Source: Candidatus Rokuibacteriota bacterium
Lineage (GTDB): Bacteria; Methylomirabilota; Methylomirabilia; Rokubacteriales; CSP1-6
DNA length: 40,022 bases
Assembly: GCA_003220615.1 (NCBI GenBank)
Contig: QHTB01000201.1
Location: 1 to 40,022, forward strand
Direction: 5' to 3'
Shown here one piece after another: positions 23,837-32,714 of this stretch. The notes beneath the pieces were generated by a model. It was given only the letters and a program-made list of their open reading frames with translations. It had not been told where the DNA came from and searched no databases. Position 1 is the first letter of the stretch. Each line of letters opens with the position of its first letter. A program made the translations under genes and the position numbers.

Positions 23837-26800
23837 CGATCGCCAAGCGCCTCCTCCTCCTGCTGAGCATTCCCCTCGCCACCCTGGTGGGCCTCGGCGT
23901 GTTCACGAAGATGGAGCTCGACCGGATCGACGAGCGCGGACGGTTCGTGGCCGAGACCCAGATCAGCAGCCTGGCGGTCGCGGCGACCATCATGCAGACC
24001 TTCTCCGATCTGCGGGCCGACGCTCGCAGTTATCTGCTGGTCGACGACGCGAAGAGCCGGAGCGAGCTCCAGACGGCCGTCGAACGGCGGAAGACGGAGG
24101 TGGCCCGCCTCCTGCGCCAGTATGCGGACACGCTCGTTTCCGACGAACGCGATCGCGCACTGACGGCAGAATTACGAGAGCGGACCCGTGAGTGGATCGC
24201 GGGCGCCGAGCAGGCGATGGCCCTGGCCGCGGCCGGCGACCAACGGGCGGCGGTGGCGCACCTGACCCGTGGCCTGGCGCCGCTCGGCGAGCAGGTGAAC
24301 TCATTGCTGGCCGACTGGACGCACCACAATCAGGCCATCGCCAAGGAGGCGGGAGACGCCACCATCGTCACCATCCAGAGAGCGAGCCGCGCTCTACTGC
24401 TGGCGGTGCTGCTCGCGCTCGCCCTGTCGGCCACCCTCGGACTCGTGACCTATCGACGCATCGTCAGGCCGCTGCACGGGTTGCAGACGTCGGTCGAGGC
24501 GATCGCGAAGGGCGACTTCGCCCAGGCCGTGCCCTTCACGCACGAGGTCGACGAGACGGGATCCCTCGCGCGGTCGGTGGAGGTCCTCAAGCGCGGCGCC
24601 GCCTCCATGGAGGAGCAGCGCTGGATCAAGACCAACGCCGCGCGGATCTCGGCCGAGCTGCAGAGCGCGACGACGTTCGCCGATCTGGGCCAGCACGTGC
24701 TCTCGGGCCTGGTGCCGGCGCTCGGCGGTGGCGTCGCAGCGGTTTACAGGGTCGACGCCGCCGAGCAGCGCGTGAAGCTGATCGCCAGCTACGGCCTGGG
24801 TGAGCGCCAGGCGGCCCGGCCGTCGTTCGCGCTCGGCGACGGCCTCATCGGCCAGTGCGCGCGGGATCGCCAGGCCATTGCCCTGACCGATCTGCCCCCG
24901 GACTACCTCGGCATCTCGTCGGGGCTCGGGTCGGCGGCGCCCTCGTCCGTCGTCGCCTGGCCCCTCGTCTCGCAAGGGGAGGCGCTCGGCGTCGTGGAGT
25001 TCGCATCGTTCCGTCCCCTGGCGGCGAAGGAGACGGCGCTGGTCGAGGAGCTGCTGCCGATCGTCGCGCTGAGCATGGAGATCCTCGCGCGGAACGTTCG
25101 GACCCGCGAGCTGCTCGAGCAGACCCAGGAGCAGGCGCGCAAGCTCGAGGAGCAGACGGACGAGCTGACGCAATCGCAGCAGGAGCTGCTCTCGCAGAAG
25201 GAGGAGCTGGTCGCGCAGCAGCAGGAGCTGGCCGTCGCCAAGCAGAAGGCCGAGGAGGCGACGGAGATGAAGTCGATGTTCCTGGCGAACATGAGCCACG
25301 AGATCCGCACGCCGATGAACGCCATCATCGGGCTCTCATATCTCGCGCTGAAGACTCCGCTCAACGCCAAGCAACGCGACTACGTCAGCAAGGTCCACAA
25401 CGCCGGGACGTCGCTCCTCGGCGTCATCAACGACATCCTCGACTTCTCGAAGATCGAGGCGGGCAAGCTCGACCTCGAGACCACGGACTTCCAGATCGAC
25501 GAGGTCGTCAGCTCGGTCATCACGCTCACCGCCCAGAAGGCCCACGACAAGGGGCTGGAGTTCCTGGCCGACGTCTCGCGCACGATCCCCGAGCACCTGC
25601 GCGGTGATCCGCTCCGTCTCGGACAGATCCTCACCAACCTGGTCAACAACGCGGTGAAGTTCACCGAACGTGGCGAGGTCCGGCTCACGATCGGTCTGCT
25701 CGAGCGCGCGGGCGACAAGGTCGAGCTGAAGTTCTCCGTGAGCGACACCGGGATCGGCATGACCCGAGAGCAGGCGTCACGCCTCTTCCAGCCCTTCACC
25801 CAGGCCGACATGTCCACCACGCGCAAGCACGGCGGCACCGGGCTCGGGCTCACGATCTCGCGGCGGCTCGTCGAGCTGATGGGCGGGCGCATCTGGCTGG
25901 AGAGCGAGCCCGGCGCGGGCAGCACGTTCTCCTTCACCGCCTGGTTCGAGCTGAGCGCGGCCCGGTCCGCCCGCCGGATCGTCCCCGAGCGCCTCTCGCG
26001 GCTCCGCGTGCTCGTGGTCGACGACAATGCCGCCGCCCGCGAGATCCTGCAAGAGCCACTGCGGGCCATCGTGAGCCGCGTCGACGTGGTCGCCTCCGGC
26101 GCCGAAGCCATCACGGCCGTCGGGCAGGCCGACGCGACGGCGCCGTACGACCTCGTCTTCATGGACTGGCGCATGCCCGGCCTGGACGGGTTCCAGACGA
26201 TCCGCCGGATCAAGAGCGACGAGACGCTGACCCACCAGCCCGCGATCGTGCTCGTCACCGCGTTCGGCCGCGAGGAAGTCCGCGAAGAGGCCGAGCGGCT
26301 CCATCTCGACGGCTTCCTCGTCAAGCCCGTCACCAAGTCGATGATCGTGGACACGCTCGTGAACCTCTTCGGTGATCCAACTCACGGGGGCGCTGTCGCC
26401 AGCGTGCCCGCGAACGAGCAGGCGGGCCGGCTCCGGCGCGCGCGAATCCTCCTCGTCGAGGACAACGAGATCAACCAGCAGATCGCGGTCGAGCTGCTCG
26501 AAGGCGCCGGTGCGACCGTGCGGGTCGCCGGCAACGGCCGTGAGGGGGTGCAGATTCTCTCGGACGGCCCGCAGCCGCCCCCGTTCGATCTCGTGTTGAT
26601 GGATCTCCAGATGCCCGAGATGGACGGCTTCCAGGCCACCACCCACCTCAGGGCCGACCGCCGCTTCGCGAGCTTGCCGATCATCGCCATGACCGCCCAT
26701 GCCACGCTGGAGGAGCGGCAACGGTGTCTGGCCTCCGGCATGAACGACCACGTGGCCAAGCCGATCGATCCCGCCGTGCTGTTCGACACGCTCGGCCATC

Positions 26801-27504
26801 ACTACCGCCCGCCCGTCGAGCCCGACGCGGTCGCGAGTCGGCCCAGTGACGCTCGGGCCGGACTCGAGCTCGGCGACGATGTGAAAGTGCCGTCGATCGA
26901 AGGGCTCGACACGGCGGATGGGCTGATGCGCGTCGCGGGCAACCGCCGTCTCTATCTGAAGCTGCTGCGCCAGTTCGTCGAGCAGCAGGGCCAGGCGCCC
27001 GCGCGCATCGGCGAGGCGCTGACCGCGGGCGACGCCACGGTGGCCGAGCGGCTGGCTCACACGGTCAAGGGCGTGGCGGGCAATCTCGGCGCCGGCCCCG
27101 TCCAGGCCGCGGCGGCGGCCCTCGAGCAAGCGATCGCGGGCCGTGGCGATGCCGGTCGGATCGAGGCCCTGCGACGACGTCTCGATGATGAGCTGAACGC
27201 ACTGGTGGGCCGGTTGCGGCCCGCGCTGGGTGAGAACCCCGCGCTCGCCCGCCCGCCGTCGCCGGCACACTCGCCTGCATCGCTGCCGGATCCGCAGGCT
27301 CTCAAAGCCCTTGTCGCGCAGATGCGCCAGCAGCTCGGCGAGCTCGACCCTGCCGCGGCCGACGTCCTGGACGGTCATCGCGAGGCCTTTCGCTTCCTCC
27401 TGCGCGACGACGACTTCGCTGAATTCGAGCAGCACGTCCACGGGTATGCCTTCGCCGAGGCCCAGGCGTTGCTCGAGCGCGCGGCGACCGTCCACGGCCT
27501 CTGA
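23833..27504 (+). CDS. Hybrid sensor histidine kinase (HAMP-GAF-HisKA-HATPase-REC-REC-HPt)
   Basis: A 1223-residue membrane sensor. TM1 is at residues ~5-25, followed by a periplasmic helical bundle (~30-180) and TM2 (~186-206). HAMP (~207-260), GAF (~285-430) and a Gln/Glu-rich coiled coil (~430-480) come next. Further on are HisKA with phospho-accepting His489 in [11 protein letters not shown], HATPase_c with DTGIGM and GGTGLGL, REC1 with Asp778 (VFMDWRMPG), REC2 with Asp924 ([13 protein letters not shown]) and HPt with His1076 ([14 protein letters not shown]). All phosphorelay residues are intact. The start is ATG 23833, overlapping the CheR stop; the frame is open further upstream inside cheR. 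The receiver-cyclase 11 nt downstream is the likely output. Stimulus unknown. Confidence 0.93.
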   Translation: MTIAKRLLLLLSIPLATLVGLGVFTKMELDRIDERGRFVAETQISSLAVAATIMQTFSDLRADARSYLLVDDAKSRSELQTAVERRKTEVARLLRQYADTLVSDERDRALTAELRERTREWIAGAEQAMALAAAGDQRAAVAHLTRGLAPLGEQVNSLLADWTHHNQAIAKEAGDATIVTIQRASRALLLAVLLALALSATLGLVTYRRIVRPLHGLQTSVEAIAKGDFAQAVPFTHEVDETGSLARSVEVLKRGAASMEEQRWIKTNAARISAELQSATTFADLGQHVLSGLVPALGGGVAAVYRVDAAEQRVKLIASYGLGERQAARPSFALGDGLIGQCARDRQAIALTDLPPDYLGISSGLGSAAPSSVVAWPLVSQGEALGVVEFASFRPLAAKETALVEELLPIVALSMEILARNVRTRELLEQTQEQARKLEEQTDELTQSQQELLSQKEELVAQQQELAVAKQKAEEATEMKSMFLANMSHEIRTPMNAIIGLSYLALKTPLNAKQRDYVSKVHNAGTSLLGVINDILDFSKIEAGKLDLETTDFQIDEVVSSVITLTAQKAHDKGLEFLADVSRTIPEHLRGDPLRLGQILTNLVNNAVKFTERGEVRLTIGLLERAGDKVELKFSVSDTGIGMTREQASRLFQPFTQADMSTTRKHGGTGLGLTISRRLVELMGGRIWLESEPGAGSTFSFTAWFELSAARSARRIVPERLSRLRVLVVDDNAAAREILQEPLRAIVSRVDVVASGAEAITAVGQADATAPYDLVFMDWRMPGLDGFQTIRRIKSDETLTHQPAIVLVTAFGREEVREEAERLHLDGFLVKPVTKSMIVDTLVNLFGDPTHGGAVASVPANEQAGRLRRARILLVEDNEINQQIAVELLEGAGATVRVAGNGREGVQILSDGPQPPPFDLVLMDLQMPEMDGFQATTHLRADRRFASLPIIAMTAHATLEERQRCLASGMNDHVAKPIDPAVLFDTLGHHYRPPVEPDAVASRPSDARAGLELGDDVKVPSIEGLDTADGLMRVAGNRRLYLKLLRQFVEQQGQAPARIGEALTAGDATVAERLAHTVKGVAGNLGAGPVQAAAAALEQAIAGRGDAGRIEALRRRLDDELNALVGRLRPALGENPALARPPSPAHSPASLPDPQALKALVAQMRQQLGELDPAAADVLDGHREAFRFLLRDDDFAEFEQHVHGYAFAEAQALLERAATVHGL

Positions 27505-27515
27505 CGAGCGCGCCG

Positions 27516-28910
27516 ATGAATGAACGCATCCTGGTCGTGGACGACACGCCGGCCAACATCCAGACCGTCGCGGCCATCCTGAAGGGCAAGGGGTATCAGC
27601 TCAGCGTGGCCACCAACGGCAAGCAGGCACTGGACGCGCTGACGAAGATCCGTCCGGACCTCATCCTGCTCGACGTGATGATGCCCGAGCTGGACGGCTT
27701 CGAGACCTGCCAGCGCATCAAGAGCTCCGAGGCCTGGCGCGACATCCCCATCATCTTCCTCACGGCCAAGACCGACACCGCCGACATCGTGAAGGGCTTC
27801 GAGATGGGCGCGGTCGACTACGTGGGCAAGCCGTTCAACGCCCACGAGCTGCTGGCCCGCGTGAGCACGCACCTGACCGTCGATCAGCTCCGCCGAAGCC
27901 TCGCGCTGAAGAACGTGGAGCTGGCCCGCGCCCACGAGCTCGTGCGGCGCGCCTTCGGACGGTACGTGTCCGAGGAGGTCGCCGAGAGTCTGTTGCGGGA
28001 TCCCGAGGGCCTGGAGCTCGGTGGCGAGGAGCGGGACGCGACGATCTTGATGTCCGACCTGCGCGGGTTCACCGCGATGGCCGAGCGCCTGGCCCCTCGC
28101 GACGTCATCGAGGTCCTCAATCTCTATCTGGAGACGATGGTGGACGTCATCGGCCGCTACGAGGGCACCATCGACGAGATCATCGGTGACGCGATCCTGG
28201 TCATCTTTGGCGCCCCCGTCGCCTGCTCCGACCACGCGGCCAAGGCGGTGGCGTGCGGGCTGGCCATGCAGCTCGCGATGGCCGACGTCAACGGGCGACT
28301 GGCCGCGAAGAACGGCATTCAGCTCGAGATGGGCATCGGGATCCACACCGGCCGCGTGATCGTGGGCAACATCGGATCGCTCCGTCGCACGAAATACGCC
28401 GCGGTCGGGTCCAACGTGAACCTGGCCGGGCGCGTCGAATCGTTCACGACCGGGGGCCAGGTCCTCATCACCGAGGCCGCGCGTGCGGGGATCGCGGCGT
28501 CGCTCCGGATCGATGGGCAGTTCCAGGTCGAGCCAAAGGGCGCCGCGCGGAGCCTGCAGCTCTTCGAGGTCGGCGGCATCGGCGAACCCTTCACGCTGTC
28601 GCTCCCGCAGAGGTCGGCGCCCCTTCGCCCACTCGCTCAGCCGCTGGCCGTCCAGTTCACGGTGCTCGAGGAGAAGTTCGTCGGGCGCACGGTGTACGAC
28701 GGCCATCTCATCGAGGTGTCGGACGCCGAGGCCCGTCTCCGATCACCGCTCGCGCTGGCAATCCTGAGCAACCTCAAGATCACGGTCGCGACGAGCGCGC
28801 TCGGCAATCCGGCCGGTGAGATCTACGGCAAGGTCCTCGACGCGACCCGGATTCGCTTCACGTCCGCCACGCCCGAGCTCAGGGCCTGGATGAGCGGTAG
28901 AATCCCCTAG
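27516..28910 (+). CDS. Response regulator with class III adenylate/guanylate cyclase output and C-terminal PilZ-like region
   Basis: A 464-residue protein. An N-terminal receiver (1-~120) has phospho-accepting Asp53 in LLDVMMPELDG and Lys105. A coiled linker leads to a class III nucleotide cyclase (~165-350) with metal-binding Asp181 (MSDLRGFT) and Asp225 (IGDAILVIFG), and transition-state Asn302 and Arg306 in VGSNVNLAGR. The usual purine-contacting Asp of the DYT motif is Lys293 (RTKYAAVG), so ATP versus GTP use is uncertain. The C-terminal ~80 residues resemble a PilZ-like beta domain. It probably converts the upstream kinase signal into cAMP or cGMP. The E2 gene starts 4 nt after its stop. 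Confidence 0.88.
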   Translation: MNERILVVDDTPANIQTVAAILKGKGYQLSVATNGKQALDALTKIRPDLILLDVMMPELDGFETCQRIKSSEAWRDIPIIFLTAKTDTADIVKGFEMGAVDYVGKPFNAHELLARVSTHLTVDQLRRSLALKNVELARAHELVRRAFGRYVSEEVAESLLRDPEGLELGGEERDATILMSDLRGFTAMAERLAPRDVIEVLNLYLETMVDVIGRYEGTIDEIIGDAILVIFGAPVACSDHAAKAVACGLAMQLAMADVNGRLAAKNGIQLEMGIGIHTGRVIVGNIGSLRRTKYAAVGSNVNLAGRVESFTTGGQVLITEAARAGIAASLRIDGQFQVEPKGAARSLQLFEVGGIGEPFTLSLPQRSAPLRPLAQPLAVQFTVLEEKFVGRTVYDGHLIEVSDAEARLRSPLALAILSNLKITVATSALGNPAGEIYGKVLDATRIRFTSATPELRAWMSGRIP

Positions 28911-28914
28911 CCCG

Positions 28915-30207
28915 ATGCCAACGAACGTCATCATGCCGGCGCTCGAGATGGCGCAGGAGACCGGCAAGGTCCTGCGCTGGATCAAGTCGCCCGGCGACCG
29001 CGTCATCAAGGGCGAGTCCATCGTCGAGATCGAAACCGACAAGGTGACGGTCGAAATCGAGGCGCCGGCGTCGGGCATTCTGCGCGACGTCAGCGCCCAG
29101 GCTGGCGACGTCGTGCCGGTGGGCAAGACGATCGCGCTGATCTTCGCGGCAGGCGAAGCGGGCGCGGCCAGCTCGCCTCCCGCCGCCGCACCAGCCGCCG
29201 CGGCGAGCGCCGTCGTGACGGCCCCAGCGGAGACCAGCGCCGCGGCGGGTGCCGTGAAGGCGTCGCCGCTGGCCCGCAAGCTCGCCGAGCAGCACGGTGT
29301 CGATCTCACGCGAATGAAGACGGCCAGCGGACGAATCGAGAAGGCCGACGTGCTCGCCTACGTCGAGAGCCGCGCCTCGCTCCGCCTCCCCGCCGCGTCG
29401 CCCAAGGCGCGGCGCCTGGCGGCCGAGCGCGGGGTCGACCTCAAGATCGTTCGCGGCTCGGGCCCGGGCGGCGCCATCCTCGCCGCTGACGTCGGCGTTG
29501 CGAAGACTGCGCCGGCGCCGGAAGCGCGGCGGGCCGAAGCCGCCGGTGTCAGCAACGTCTGGCGCATCATGGCCGAGCGCATGACGGCGAGCTGGACCAG
29601 CGCGCCCCACTTCTATCTGGTGCGCGAGGTCAACGTGAGCCGGCTGATCACCTGGCGCGAGCGCGTCGGCAAGCAGACCGGCGCCCGGATCACCTACACC
29701 GATCTCCTCGTGAAGCTCGTCGCCGCAGCGCTGGTCCAGCATCCCCGCGCCAACGCGTCGTGGAAGGACGGCAGCATCGTTCGGAACGCCGACATCAACA
29801 TCGGCGTCGCGGTCGCCATCGAGGACGGCCTCGTGGTCCCCGTGGTCCACCGCGCCGACACGCTGAGCCTCGCCGACATCGCGGGCCGCCGCGAAGACCT
29901 CGTCGCCCGCGCCCAGGCGGGCAAGCTGCGGCCCGCCGACATCCAGGGTGGCGGCTTCACGATCAGCAATCTCGGGATGTACGGCGTCGATGCCTTCGAC
30001 GCCATCGTCAATCCGCCTCAGGCCGCGATCCTCGCCGTCGGCCGCATCGCCGACCGCGTCGTCGCGTTGAACGGTCAGCCCACCGTGCAGCCGACGATGG
30101 TGCTGACGCTCTCGTGCGACCACCGCGTTCTGGACGGGGCGCGGGGCGCGCAATTCCTCAGTGCGCTCGCCGACCTGATCGAGGAGCCGCTGGCGCTGCT
30201 GGTGTAA
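28915..30207 (+). CDS. pdhC: Dihydrolipoamide acyltransferase (E2) of a 2-oxoacid dehydrogenase complex
   Basis: A 430-residue E2 core. An N-terminal lipoyl domain (1-~78) has the lipoylated Lys43 in IETDKVTVE. An Ala/Pro linker is followed by two peripheral-subunit-binding domains, residues ~116-150 (ASPLARKLAEQHGVDL) and ~161-194 (ASPKARRLAAERGVDL), where one is usual. The catalytic domain (~215-430) ends with the CoA-transferase motif CDHRVLDGA containing His403. Together with E1 alpha and E1 beta this completes E1-E2; E3 is not in the window. It starts 4 nt after the cyclase stop and is followed by a strong terminator. Whether it acts on pyruvate or acetoin is undecided. Confidence 0.92.
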   Translation: MPTNVIMPALEMAQETGKVLRWIKSPGDRVIKGESIVEIETDKVTVEIEAPASGILRDVSAQAGDVVPVGKTIALIFAAGEAGAASSPPAAAPAAAASAVVTAPAETSAAAGAVKASPLARKLAEQHGVDLTRMKTASGRIEKADVLAYVESRASLRLPAASPKARRLAAERGVDLKIVRGSGPGGAILAADVGVAKTAPAPEARRAEAAGVSNVWRIMAERMTASWTSAPHFYLVREVNVSRLITWRERVGKQTGARITYTDLLVKLVAAALVQHPRANASWKDGSIVRNADINIGVAVAIEDGLVVPVVHRADTLSLADIAGRREDLVARAQAGKLRPADIQGGGFTISNLGMYGVDAFDAIVNPPQAAILAVGRIADRVVALNGQPTVQPTMVLTLSCDHRVLDGARGAQFLSALADLIEEPLALLV

Positions 30208-30217
30208 CGAGCCACCC

Positions 30218-30239
30218 GCTCGTCAGCGGACGAGCTTTT
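30218..30239 (+). terminator. Rho-independent terminator after the E2 gene
   Basis: Perfect 7-bp stem GCTCGTC (30218-30224), loop AGCG, GACGAGC (30229-30235), followed by TTTT at 30236-30239. It starts 11 nt after the E2 stop and overlaps the last codons of the converging dinB gene, which ends at 30223. Confidence 0.75.
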
Positions 30240-31299
30240 CGGCTCGAATTCCGATCAGCCGGACTTTCCTCTGCCGTGGATTCTCACGCTCGTCGAGAAA
30301 CGGCTGCAGCAACTGCACGGCCCCAGCGTAGAGAGCTTCCTCGCTCCCCAGGTGCTCGCGCGGGGTGTGGGACCGGTTGAACGTCATGAAGTTGGCGAAG
30401 CGCACGGTCACGGTGACCGTGCGGAACGCTCGAAATCCGTGACGGTCGACGCGCGCGAAGACGCTCCGGGCCAGCTCCCGCGCACGCTCGAGGATGAAGT
30501 CGGCATCGAGCGTGTCGATCTCGAACGTCTCTTGCTCGCCGACCGACTTCGGCTCCCCCTCGTTGGAGACCGGGCTCTCGGAGAGCCCGCGCGCCCTGGC
30601 GTGCAGTCCTTCGCCCCAGCGGCCGAACCACTCGATGAGGCGGTCCCGCTCGACTCCACGCAGCTCGCGGATCGTGCGAATGCCCTGCTGGTGGAGGAAC
30701 TTCTCTGACTTCGGACCGATGCCGGGGATGACCCGGATGGCCAGGCCGTCGAGAAATTCTTGAACAGCCTCCGGTCGGACGACCGTCAGGCCATCGGGCT
30801 TCTCGCGGTCGGAGGCGATCTTCGCGATCAGCTTGTTGGGCCCGAGGCCGACCGAGCACGTGAGACCTTCCGCCGCGCCAATCTCGGCCTTGAGCGCTCG
30901 CGCATGCTCGACGGCCGCGTCGAAGCTCCCCAGTGACGAGAGGTCGAGGTAGGCCTCGTCGATGCTCGCCTCCTCGAACAGGTCGGCACGCCCGGCGAGG
31001 AACGTCATGAGCCGCTGCGACACCTCCCGATAGAGCGCGCGGTTGTCGCGAACGAAGATCGTCTCGGGATCGCCGCGACGCCGCGCGGCCTCGGCCAGGC
31101 GCCAGGCGCGCGAGATCGGCGTCGCCGAGCGAATGCCGTACCGCCGGGCCTCATAGCTGGCGGCGGTCACGACGCCACGACCGTGTCCGGCTTTGGGGTC
31201 GGCGCCGACCACGACCGGCTTGCCGCGAAGGTCGGGGTTGGAGCGCGCCTCGACCGCGGCGTAGAACGCGTCCATGTCGACGTGCGCGATGATCCTCAC
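30223..31299 (-). CDS. dinB: DNA polymerase IV (Y-family translesion polymerase)
   Basis: A 358-residue Y-family polymerase for error-prone lesion bypass. The palm motif HVDMDAFYA holds metal ligands Asp8 and Asp10. 'ASIDEAYLDLS' contributes Asp114 and Glu115. The helix-hairpin-helix thumb segment is 'IPGIGPKSEKFLHQQGI', and the little-finger domain runs to the C-terminus. The open frame runs far upstream, but GTG 31299 gives the family N-terminus MRIIAHVD and keeps the gene off its divergent neighbour. The extreme C-terminus lacks an obvious beta-clamp-binding motif. The divergent 117-bp region to the RidA-like gene contains two dyads, one possibly a damage-response operator. Confidence 0.93.
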   Translation of the reverse strand: MRIIAHVDMDAFYAAVEARSNPDLRGKPVVVGADPKAGHGRGVVTAASYEARRYGIRSATPISRAWRLAEAARRRGDPETIFVRDNRALYREVSQRLMTFLAGRADLFEEASIDEAYLDLSSLGSFDAAVEHARALKAEIGAAEGLTCSVGLGPNKLIAKIASDREKPDGLTVVRPEAVQEFLDGLAIRVIPGIGPKSEKFLHQQGIRTIRELRGVERDRLIEWFGRWGEGLHARARGLSESPVSNEGEPKSVGEQETFEIDTLDADFILERARELARSVFARVDRHGFRAFRTVTVTVRFANFMTFNRSHTPREHLGSEEALYAGAVQLLQPFLDERENPRQRKVRLIGIRAEKLVR

Positions 31300-31320
31300 C
31301 CGATACCCTTTCGACCGTCG

Positions 31321-31346
31321 AACGTAGCACGTTGTCTTGACAAGAC
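31321..31346. promoter_or_regulatory. Two adjacent dyads in the dinB/RidA divergent region (candidate operators)
   Basis: AACGT-AGC-ACGTT (31321-31333) and GTCTTG-A-CAAGAC (31334-31346) are perfect inverted repeats lying end to end. The second covers the TTGACA -35 hexamer at 31337, so a bound repressor would block the RidA-like promoter. No known consensus is matched exactly; a LexA-like site is only a possibility. Confidence 0.4.
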
Positions 31347-31366
31347 TCTCGCTCCAGCGGTATAGG
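31337..31366 (+). promoter_or_regulatory. Sigma70-type promoter for the three-domain RidA gene
   Basis: Consensus TTGACA (31337-31342), 18-bp spacer, TATAGG (31361-31366), 50 nt before ATG 31417. This is the best full -35/-10 pair I found in the window. Confidence 0.65.
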
Positions 31367-31416
31367 TCGCGCCAATTCCCCTGGAAAGCGGCGAGCTCTC
31401 GCCGCGAGGTGATCCG

Positions 31417-32679
31417 ATGAAAAAGGAAGTCATCGTGACGTCGAAGGCGCCCCAGCCGATCACGCACAATCCCCAGGCGATCAAGGTCGGTCCGTACGTC
31501 TTCGTCTCGGGCCTCTACGCGACCGATTTCAAGACGGGCATCCCCGTCCGGGGCAACCCGAACTTCCCGTTCGCGGGCCCGACCGACATCGAGCTGCAGA
31601 CCGAGTACATCTTGAAAAATTTGTCGGAGATCCTCCAGGCCGCGGGCAGCCGACTGGACAACGTCGTCAAGACCGAGGTCTTCCTCGAGCATCCGAAATA
31701 TCTGGCGGGCCTCGATCGTGTGTGGCGTGAGTTCTTCCCGAAGGATCCGCCGGCGCGGACGACGATCGAGGTCGGTCCGCACCCGCTCATTCCCGGGGCG
31801 CTGGTCGAGGTGTACGCGATCGGCATCGTGCCCGACGGCACCGTGCGCAAGCAGGTGATCCAGCCGGCCGGAGTGCCGACGCCGAGCGAGCACTGCTCAC
31901 AGGCGGTGAGGGCCGGGAACTTCCTGTTCCACTCCGGTCTGCCGGCGACCGACTTCAAGACCGGCATCCCGGTGGGCAAGGACCCCCAGTTCCCCAACTA
32001 TCGCGACAACGCCGAAGACCAGATCAACTACGTGCTCGGCAACATGGAGCAGTGCGCGAAGGCCGCCGGCACGAGCCTCGCGAACGCCGTCAAGTCGCAG
32101 CACTACCACGTCGATCGCAACGACTTCCACGCCATCGACCGGATCTGGAAGCAGTACATGCCCGTGCCGCCGCCCCGCAGCTCGATGCAGATCAAGGGGT
32201 TCATGGTGCCGGGGGCGCTGACGACCGCGAATCTGATCACGCTCGTCCCCGACGCCCAGCATCAGAAAGAGGAGATCAAGCTCGACAAGCAATTCCACCC
32301 GAGCATGCGGGGCGTGAATTTCTCGCCGGCCATCCGCGCGGGCGAGTGGCTGTTCCTGGCCGGCCAGGTCGCGACCGACTTCAAGACGCCGGTCTACGGC
32401 GTCCACCCGCGGATGCCCTACTACGGCTCGGACATCGAGGTCCAGACCGAATACGTCCTCGGTAAGCTCAAAGAGCTCCTGGAGCACTGTGGCTCCTCGC
32501 TCGAGCACGTCGTCGACGCTCACATCTACCTGCTCGACACCCAGGACTATCGCGGCTTCGAACGCGTCTATCGTCGGATGGTGCCGGAGCCACCGGTCAT
32601 GACCGTCATTCCGTCCACCGGCATCATGTTCGACGGCCCGGTCATCGAGATCGACTTCATCGCGACGCGAGGCCGCTGA
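31417..32679 (+). CDS. Three tandem RidA/YjgF-like domains in one chain
   Basis: A 420-residue protein made of three RidA-fold repeats, about 1-142, 143-285 and 286-420. Each opens with a related strand-turn: SGLYATDFKTGIPV (31-44), SGLPATDFKTGIPV (173-186) and AGQVATDFKTPVYG (315-328). Single-domain RidA forms homotrimers and hydrolyses reactive enamine/imine intermediates using a conserved Arg. Repeat 1 has Arg114 (PPARTTIEV) with Glu131, repeat 2 has Arg254 (PPPRSSMQI) without the Glu, and repeat 3 lacks the Arg (PPVMTVIP) but keeps a Glu. One chain could therefore form a pseudo-trimer with unequal sites. GAGGTGA precedes ATG 31417. A LivK-like binding protein follows 35 nt later. Confidence 0.88.
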   Translation: MKKEVIVTSKAPQPITHNPQAIKVGPYVFVSGLYATDFKTGIPVRGNPNFPFAGPTDIELQTEYILKNLSEILQAAGSRLDNVVKTEVFLEHPKYLAGLDRVWREFFPKDPPARTTIEVGPHPLIPGALVEVYAIGIVPDGTVRKQVIQPAGVPTPSEHCSQAVRAGNFLFHSGLPATDFKTGIPVGKDPQFPNYRDNAEDQINYVLGNMEQCAKAAGTSLANAVKSQHYHVDRNDFHAIDRIWKQYMPVPPPRSSMQIKGFMVPGALTTANLITLVPDAQHQKEEIKLDKQFHPSMRGVNFSPAIRAGEWLFLAGQVATDFKTPVYGVHPRMPYYGSDIEVQTEYVLGKLKELLEHCGSSLEHVVDAHIYLLDTQDYRGFERVYRRMVPEPPVMTVIPSTGIMFDGPVIEIDFIATRGR

Positions 32680-32714
32680 CCGCCTGGGAGCTCGAACGCG
32701 AAGGAGGAACGGAC

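Noticed and set aside
23587..27504. 1305-residue kinase frame starting inside cheR
   Set aside because: The first 82 residues are an out-of-frame reading of cheR; ATG 23833 overlaps the cheR stop and begins a good transmembrane segment.
30223..31893. Extended 556-residue dinB frame starting inside the RidA gene
   Set aside because: The extra N-terminal part is antisense to the RidA-like gene, and the polymerase family N-terminus begins at GTG 31299.
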